Shown: in pieces, positions 56,683-64,000 of the stretch | Layout of the letters: the number at the start of each line of letters is the position of its first letter | Position numbering within the stretch: the stretch's first letter is position 1 | NCBI GenBank assembly: GCA_002270565.1 | Contig: NQMI01000050.1 | Span: 221,680 to 285,679 of the forward strand | DNA from: Stenocarpella maydis | Taxonomy: Eukaryota; Ascomycota; Sordariomycetes; Diaporthales; Diaporthaceae | DNA length: 64,000 bases | Direction: 5' to 3' | Notes under the pieces: model-generated | Seen by the model: the letters and a program-made list of their open reading frames with translations, nothing else | Told to the model about the DNA's origin: nothing | Database searches by the model: none | Made by a program: the position numbers and the translations under genes

Positions 56683-58741
56683 ATGGCAGAGGAACAGAAG
56701 CCCGTCGCGGTCCCCGCCGAGGAGACTCCTGCGACCACCACCGCCGAGACCACCGCCGCTCCCGTTGCCGACGCCGCACCAGTTGAGGCTGCTAATGAGG
56801 AGACTGCCCCTGCCGGTATGCGATCCACCCATGACTCACTCCTGGCCTGGCGTCTCGCATGAACGTGGACACTGCTTGCTGACCCCCTTCTTCGCAACCA
56901 CAGAGGCAACCAAGGAGCCCGCCACAGAGACCCCTTCTGCAGCCGACGGTGATGCCGCCGCCGCTGCACCAGCTACCGAGGAGGCCAAGAAGGAGGCCGA
57001 GCCCGTCGAAGACGGCCAGCTCGAGCACAAGGGCAGCAACTTCCCCAAGTATGTCCCACCACTGCCCCAGGCACGACAGCCAGCCGGACATATTGCTAAC
57101 CGTGCGCCAGGAATTTCATCTACTCCAAGAAGTTCTTCTGGTTCGGCTCTGAGGCCGTCGACCCCAAGAAGGTGCCCGCTCTCCTGAAGGACCACCACCT
57201 CGCCGCATGGGCCAGCGAGACCGGCAAGGGTCTGCTGTTCTTCAACGAGAAGGGCCAGGACAAGTCCGCCCCCACCAGCGCCATCGCACTTGTGAGTCCA
57301 TAACACTACCATGTGGGCCACCTGCAACCTGCTAACCAGTCATCAAGCATGACGCTGCTGAGCCCACCCCCGAGGGCCCCAACAAGTTTGTGCTCTCCTC
57401 CAAGGGACACAAGCACACCTTCAAGGCTGCCAACGCCGCCGACCGCGACAACTGGGTCAGCCAGATAAAGCTGAAGATCGCCGAGGCCAAGGAGCTCGCC
57501 CCAACCGTCACCGAGTCCGAGCAGTACAAGGCCACCCTCGCTTCCTTCTCTCACGCCGTCAAGAAGGAGGAGAAGAAGGAGGAGAAGGCCGAGACCGAGG
57601 CCCCCAAGGCTGCCGAGGAGACCCCTGCTGCTGAGGATGCCGCTGCCGCCACCACTGAGACCCCCGCCGCCGCCGCCGCCGAGACCGCTGAGGGTGAGGC
57701 TGCCAAGGAGGAGGCCAAGGAGGAGTCCAAGGAGGAGGCCGCCGAGGTCAAGAAGGATGAGCGCAAGCGCTCTGCCAGCAGGAAGCGCGCCTCTATCTTC
57801 GGCGCTCTCCTTGGCGGCAACAAGAAGGGCGAGTCCTCGGCCGCCAAGGAGGTGAAGGCCGAGGAGAAGAAGGAGGAGGCTGTCGCTGAGACCCCCGCTG
57901 ACGCCGCCGCCGAGACCCCCGCCGCCGAGACCACGGAGACTGCCACCGAGGCTGCCAAGGAGCCCGAGGCAGCCGAGACTGCCGCTGCCGCCGAGGAGTC
58001 CAAGGGCAAGGCCCCAGAGAAGCCCACGCCTACCAAGCGTGCTAGGTATGTTGAGGCTCAGGAATACCGCGTTTGAAGGTCGCATTGCTAACATCCCGCA
58101 GCCTCTTTGCTGGTCTGTCGTTCGGCAAGAAGAAGGCTGAGGAGGCTACCCCCGCCACCCCGGCCAAGGACACCCCTCCCGTCTCCGAGGATGCCCCCGT
58201 CATCCCCAAGCCCGACACCGTCGAGCCCCTGAGCACTGATGTCTCCAGCCCCGCCAACGTGCCCACGGAGACCACCGAGGCCGCCCCTGCTGTCGCCGCC
58301 GTCAACGGCGAGAAGAAGGACGTCAAGACCGACAAGCGCAAGTCGTCCTTCCCCTTCGCATTCGGCAAGAAGTCCGAGTCCAACCCCACCAGCCCGGCCG
58401 CTGTTGAGGAGGGCGCCGCTTCTCCCGACGCTGAGAAGGCCAAGAGCCCCAACCCTTTCTCCAAGTTCCGTGCTACCATCAAGGTGAGTGGCGATCGCAA
58501 CAGACCCTAACCCGCTCGAGCTTCCTGCTGACGCATCAAAAAGAACAAGGGCAAGGCTCCTGAGAAGGCCGCCGACAAGGCCGAGGACAAGCCCGCCGAG
58601 GGTGCTGCTGAGGAGGCGAAGCCCGAGGAGGAGGCTAAACCCGAGGAGGAGGCTAAGACCGAGACCGTCCCCGAGGAGGCCGCTGAGCCTGCCAAGGACG
58701 CTCCCGTTGCTACCACCCCGGCCGTCACCGCCTCGGCCTAG
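56683..58741 (+). CDS. meu6: PH-domain protein, Meu6-like
   Basis: Six exons (56683-56815, 56904-57048, 57111-57291, 57348-58045, 58102-58483, 58544-58741) join in frame to 578 residues. A PH domain lies at about 85-205. It starts at GQLEHKGSNFPK, contains FIYSKKFFWFGSEAVDPKKVPALL and KFVLSSKGHKHTFKA, and ends with the helix DRDNWVSQIKLKIAEAK with its invariant Trp. PH domains bind membrane phosphoinositides or proteins. The rest is low-complexity Ala/Glu/Lys/Pro sequence with two short Phe/Leu-rich repeats, RASIFGALLGGNKK and RASLFAGLSFGKKK, later echoed by SSFPFAFGKK and NPFSKFRATIK. These repeated basic-hydrophobic motifs may be docking or membrane-contact sites. The likeness is to fission yeast meiotic protein Meu6 and its filamentous homologues. 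Codon use is strongly biased to GC endings, suggesting high expression. Confidence 0.85.
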
Positions 58742-61700
58742 GAAAACCGATGGGTCAACTCAGCAGGCATGGGGCAATCATGACATCTTGCCCCACGCAG
58801 ATCGACGAAACACTTATAGAGCGAGGTCGATGACACGAAAGGCGTCGCATGAAGGGAGCATCACACCACTTATGATACCCACTCCCTGGGTGTATGGGAT
58901 CGGATTTGCATTTCGAGATACCCAAACGAAATTCCCATTTGTCTCGGAGCAACTTATCGACTGGAGGGAGGCCGACTTTCCTTGTTTTGACTCCGTCCGC
59001 AGTATCGAGTTCCCGCGTTCGCAACTCATTGTCTTTTGTTTTTGATACCCGAAGTATACCCAAAGACAGTCGTTTGGAGGGGGGGGTGGCAGTCATAGGG
59101 CCGATGAAATGACGGCAGGAACCGGAGGATAAAACCAGAAAACCCGCACAAAAAAAGAGATGTCCAGAAAACAACAAAAGATGGGAAAGGTTTGGTTTCG
59201 AGATCAGTTGATTGGAGGAAACGGTGCATGCTTCTTGGGTCTCGCTCCTTGCGGTCGGGTCACGTAGGATCTTGATGCGTCGGGCGGCCTAGAGCATTCA
59301 TTTAACTAATAGCTAATATAAACTCTCGTGTGTTGAGCCTCGTCATGCCGCTGTCTCCTCAAGCTTTCGGTTCATCAAACGTGAAGCCTCTACAAGCCCT
59401 TTGGTTTGATCAGACTTGAAGCCGTCCTGGCATGACTCGGCGACGTATGTAAGCCTGCGTAGGCCGTTCCCGGTGGGCATGGTGCTTAGGTGGGCGGGCA
59501 GTTGGGCGATCGATGGTGCGTGGATCGCCACCAGCACTAGGGGACTAGGAGGTGAGCTCGATCCTTAATCCTTGAGCCTCGATGCGCCGGGCCCCTCAGT
59601 CCCTCGGTCTGCCTCGTCTACCTGGCACTCAGTTTGTGGCGGGTAGTGTTGATGCCCGAGCCAGCGAACACCCCTTGATGGCTCCGATGGGCAGGCAGAT
59701 GGGGACGGGAGCACGACTCAGCAAGCTTTCTCTCACCGTCGCCGTCCACGCGCTGCCTGGTCGGGTTGACTGCTCACGGCCAAGGAAGCAAGCAGCACCG
59801 AGGCGGTCTAGGGTTAAACGAGGACGAGACTGGATACCCTGCCCCCTTTTGGGGCATCTGCTCTGGCAGTCTACCTGGCTCGCGCCACCTCGTGTGGTAT
59901 TTATCATGCTGATAGTTGCAATGACTGCTTTGCTCTGTCTCTGGGCCTGCGGTCCCCAGCAGGCATCATCCCGCCCCGAACCTCTTTGGTCCTGCATGCC
60001 GTAACATAGGCCAGCGGTCCCAAGCTCTAACAGGATCCAGCCATCCAACAACCCCTCTGCTAACCTGACAGAGTTTTTACCAACTGCACTTGCTGACTTT
60101 TGGGACGCATCTGTGGTACCACCCACGCACCCACCCGACCTATCGAACTCCCCTGATCGCCTCATTGCGACTGCCCTGCTCCGTCGTCCATGGCGTGCCC
60201 TGCATGCAGCGACCTATCGGAGCGTTCCGCGAGCTCGGCCACGCCGCCAGGTGGTGCCGGCTGGAGGAACCCGTTAATGCTGCGCAACAGGGCGGGTCGC
60301 CTCGCGGTCTGCCCCGTGGTTTTGGTTGCGGCACTGCCTGACAAGTGCCAGCCGGTTTAGCGCCGCCGTTGCCCGGGGCGCGGGCCCATGCCTGGAGTGC
60401 GGCTTGTTTTTGCTTCTCAGGACCATGGTAATATCGAAAAAGACAGGCTGCTTCCAACCCGGGCGAGAGCCGGGGAGGGGGGAGTTCCTCGGCCATCTCT
60501 GGAGCCCGGATATGGCTGACGCCTTGCATGCCAGGAGCGGGCTGGCCTGGGCAGGTGGATACGAGAAACTAAATATTCCGCTGAGGGCTCTTCTGAACCG
60601 CAGTACTGGACATGCGCGTCATAATTACACGACTATCTCACGTGTCTTGCTCTGCCATCGGGCACTTGTCTCCAGGGCGACCTGACAGCATGGCCGCGTT
60701 GGAATTCCCGTGGCTTATATGCGACAATGGTACGGGCTGGCGAATGCCTAGACTCATGGAGCCGTGCCACTGGCACGTGGTCGACTGGTGAGCGGCTCCC
60801 TCGCTCTGCCAAATAACAAGACGAAGATGGGCGCAGTTGCTCACACGGCTTCCGGAAACCCTATTTTGTCCGCGTCGCGCCCTCTATCTCAGCCGCCTGC
60901 GCGCCTTGTCTCACCTGCCAGGGCATGCATTGGGGTCGATACGTCTGGAAATAATTCGAGCGTCGCCATATATGTACCTTCTGGGGTATCAAAGAGGAGA
61001 AAGAATAAAAAAAACTTTGCTCCGCCCTGGCAACCGGCATGACCAGCACTGGCCCTCCTTCTCCTCAAAGATGAACAATGTGGCGCTGTCATAAGAGACG
61101 GTTTTACATACAGTATAAAGCATGGGCTTGGACAATTGGAGACTTAAGCTTCCATGATTGCACAACTTTCTGCAAAATATATGTAGCCAGGCTGCAGGGA
61201 CTCCAAGACAGTGTCTAGTTAAACATTTGTCCAGGCCGAGACAATGATATGTTCCAGCACCAAACAAAAAGCAACTGGACTTGATACTCGACTCTGGAAG
61301 GTTGCATGTTTGGTTTAAAGATACTCCTTTCCACGTCCCCCCAATCATCCCGGTTCTCGTACCGGCCACGCGTTCGCCTATTCATACCATAGCCAGTTGA
61401 ACGGCAGGGAGAGAATTTGCCATAGTCAGACGTACCTTGGGAACTTGATATTCCACTTGGCAAGTGAAGGACTATGGCTTGTTCTCATTTCTCGAATCCC
61501 CAGATACTAAATAAATCTTGTGAAACAATTTCCACTGAGCTACTTACCAGTTCTAATTCCTCTCTTGAATGACCTTCCGTGAGACAACCCGGCGCGGCAC
61601 ATCTTGTCCTAAGAAATCCTCCCATGGGATACCCTCCTCTTAGATAATCTACGGTGGAATTAGCCTCCTGCCTTGCGGGGCATCTAGCCTCATCACGAGG

Positions 61701-62813
61701 CTAGCACTATTTTATTAGCAGCTGTTGTGTTTTGAATTTTTTTATTATCGGTATTGTATTTTTTCTATCAAATGCTGGGTCTTTAAGCGTTCACGACTTT
61801 ATGAACGGATTGCTACAGCTCCTTCGTTTTAAGGGAATTATAACCGGATTAAAAACACAACACCCCTAAAAACTCGACTTTCAAATAACAACTAAGAAAG
61901 AGTCATAGCACTTAAAGAAAAGTACCTAGCACTAAAAGAACTATTTATCATAACCTCTTAACTCTTTTTCTAGCTCTTAAATACTATTAAAGCTTTAATT
62001 TTTATTTTTTATTATTCAATATAAAATTATATATTTTTTTTAATATTTTTAATGAAAATGAATTTAATTCTTAATTTTATTTATTAAGCTTTATTTAAAC
62101 TTTTAAATTAAAGATATTAATTAAAATAGTTTTAAATTATATTTAATTACCAAATCATTAATAACATTAATATATGTTTTTATTTAAAAACTTATAAAAT
62201 ATAAATATTTATACTATTTATATTTCATATAAATTTTAAAACATCTTATATTATAAAAATTATATATAACATTATTTACGAATATGTAAACTGTATTACT
62301 AAATAAATTAATTATTTTCCTTTTATCTTTTTTAATTTAAATATAAATATTACTAACATTTAATATATATATATATAAATAAATAAATAATATTTTAAAG
62401 TTAATTTAAATATTAATATTATTATATTATAATATTATTATACTTATTAATTTATTATATAAAGAAGAGTTCAAAAAACTTATTTTCTACTTTATATATC
62501 TAATTTAATAATTACTTAATTTAATCATAAATCAAATCTTATATCTATATCTATATAAATAATGATATACATTAAAGATATTTTTTTATATAAATCTTTA
62601 AATAATATATATATACTTAATTCTATTAAGAAACAATAACATAAGCCTTATTAATATTACCTAATATATCCTTTTATTAATATTCCTAGCCAAAAAATAC
62701 CTACTGATCTACTCACAGATACGGTCCACTCACTAGTAAACCACGCTAATTTTATATATTTCATTTATTTGATAAGATTAAAAAAGTAGCCTAATTAAAA
62801 TAAACTAACTTTG
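58742..62813. other. Gene-free right flank, AT-rich after about 61860
   Basis: From 58742 to 61700 composition is ordinary and frames are short and unrecognised. A repeat copy lies at 61705-61850. From about 61860 the DNA is extremely AT-rich without open frames, as expected of RIP-eroded repeats. Confidence 0.5.
61705..61850 (+). repeat. Diverged repeat family B, copy 2
   Basis: Ordered match to 25107-25293, without the AGAAA tract seen in that copy. It sits just before the AT-rich tail of the window, so the family may be the end of an element whose body has been eroded. Confidence 0.65.
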
Positions 62814-62908
62814 AACCCTACGGGGGGCTCGAACCCCCAACCTTCAGATTACCTATGCACCATTTAGCACAGTAGAAGTCTGACGCGCTTCCATTGCGCC
62901 AGTAGGGC
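62814..62908 (-). tRNA. tRNA-Arg (anticodon TCT), with intron
   Basis: On the minus strand the exons 62908-62873 and 62849-62814 fold fully. The acceptor GCCCTAC pairs with GTAGGGT (one G-T), the D-stem is GCGC/GCGC, and the anticodon stem TCAGA/TCTGA has loop CTTCTAA (anticodon TCT). The T-arm GGGGGTTCGAGCCCCC has a fully paired stem. A 23-base intron (62850-62872) follows position 37. The gene is intact although embedded in AT-rich eroded repeats. Confidence 0.88.
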
Positions 62909-64000
62909 CAATTGAGCTTTCCGAGAATAATTATCCACGAATATATAACGCTCTAAAACGCTCTATAATAAAAACCTTAGCTTCATATTCTATACATTCT
63001 ATAAAATCTAAAATGACAATAAAAACTAAAAGTTATAACTATTATTTTATTAATATAATAAATATAATATAATATAAAGTATTAAAAATAATTAAGACTA
63101 GAAAGTAGCTAGTTTTTAGCAAATTTATTAACTTTGGCCTACCCTAGCACCCGCCTAGGCCTAAATAAGTAGTAAAAGTTAGCACTGATGAGTACTAACT
63201 ATACTTAATTAATTAAATCTAATTAATTTATATATTTAAAGTAATTAAGGTAAGTATAATGCTGATTTAAAGAGGGTAACTTTTAATAAAAAGGATATAC
63301 TTTATACTAAGTAATACTAACTTTACTCTTAAAATCTCAGTTTATTATAAATTACTAATATATATATATTTATACTAATTAATACTGAGTAAGCTAGATT
63401 TACTATTATTTACTTAAAATCTAACTTACGTAACTATTCTATATCCTTCTTATAAGTTCTGATATTATGCTTAATTTTCTTATAGTTACTATATTATTAT
63501 GTACTTAATTTGCTATAAATTAAATTCTTATTATTACTAGCTATTTTACTAGCTAATTACTTCTTCTTCTATTTCTTCTATTAATTATTATTAGAAATTT
63601 CTTATTATTAAATGCTTCTTTTAGCTCTCTAATATTTTATAAGCTTAACATTAGCCTTCTTGAGAGTATAAATTTAAGTACTTGAAAAAATAATTTAATA
63701 TATTATTACTTAGATAGCCTTTATAAATTTCCTAACTACCCTAAGAATTAATATAAGGGAGCTACCTTAATAATTAAAGATCTTAATCTTAATAAAACTT
63801 AATTATTAAATAGCTTAATAAGCATATAAGAGTATTTATAATTCCTATTTTAAAAGTAATATAAGGGTAATTAATTTAAAGTTTAGAAATAAAATTTTAG
63901 CTTAACTATATTAAAATCTAAATCCTGTAAACAAATACTAGCTTCTTTAAATTTAACTTTTATATTTTCTTTAATAAAACTCTTATTATAAGCTACATTA
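62909..64000. repeat. AT-rich RIP-type repeat block
   Basis: No open frames. It contains copies of families also seen at 20-22 kb: 63095-63215 matches the first tandem unit near 21690 in reverse orientation, and 63535-64000 matches 20040-20530 directly. Confidence 0.7.
63535..64000 (+). repeat. Diverged repeat family A, copy 2, cut by window end
   Basis: Ordered blocks shared with 20040-20530 on the same strand, including ATTTTATAAGCTTAA, TAATATAAGGGAGCT, AAAATCTAAATCCTGTA and TTATAAGCTAC. It runs off the right edge of the window. Confidence 0.7.

Noticed and set aside
57306..58094. 262-codon antisense Leu/Gly-rich frame
   Set aside because: Mirror of the Ala/Glu/Lys-rich tail of the PH-domain gene; low complexity only.

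Overview
The window is nuclear DNA of a filamentous ascomycete (Pezizomycotina, most likely Sordariomycetes). The signs are genes split by short GT...AG introns of about 45-90 bases, GC-rich third positions, a dispersed 5S rRNA gene of the Neurospora type, nuclear tRNA genes with introns after position 37, and AT-rich tracts that look like transposons worn down by repeat-induced point mutation (RIP). Exon joins below were worked out by hand from splice sites, reading phase and protein family conservation. In most genes the exon lengths sum to a whole number of codons.

Layout. 1-16 kb: a tRNA-Lys-like locus, a CorA-like membrane protein gene with one unresolved exon join, a small hypothetical, a six-exon gene fusing a protein kinase-like domain to a vWA-like domain, a 5S rRNA gene, and a xylitol dehydrogenase gene. 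16.8-22.5 kb: a tRNA-Val gene followed by a transposon nest. The nest holds a RIP-damaged pogo/Fot1-like transposase, the 5' end of a better preserved Ty1/copia element (LTR, half-tRNA primer site, start of gag), a single N marking an assembly join, an inverted copy of the same LTR, and 2.5 kb of AT-rich sequence.

22.5-40.4 kb is the most interesting part, a quinate/shikimate-type gene cluster of unusual composition. It contains an FMN-dependent luciferase-like monooxygenase, a shikimate dehydrogenase pseudogene, a QutR-like repressor and a QutA-like Zn2Cys6 activator sharing one promoter region, 3-dehydroshikimate dehydratase, a SnoaL-like protein, quinate/shikimate dehydrogenase and an FAD-dependent monooxygenase. 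No quinate permease or catabolic dehydroquinase is seen. My inference is that a qut-type regulatory pair here controls a tailored pathway that starts from shikimate-type compounds and ends in oxygenase steps.

40.9-46.6 kb holds housekeeping-type genes: mitochondrial ribosome recycling factor, a convergent mitochondrially targeted protein, and a five-exon F-box protein. 46.6-56.7 kb has no supportable protein gene. A Meu6-like PH-domain gene follows (56.7-58.7 kb). The right end is gene-poor and becomes AT-rich repeat DNA around a tRNA-Arg gene. Those repeats are diverged copies of families also present at 20-25 kb.
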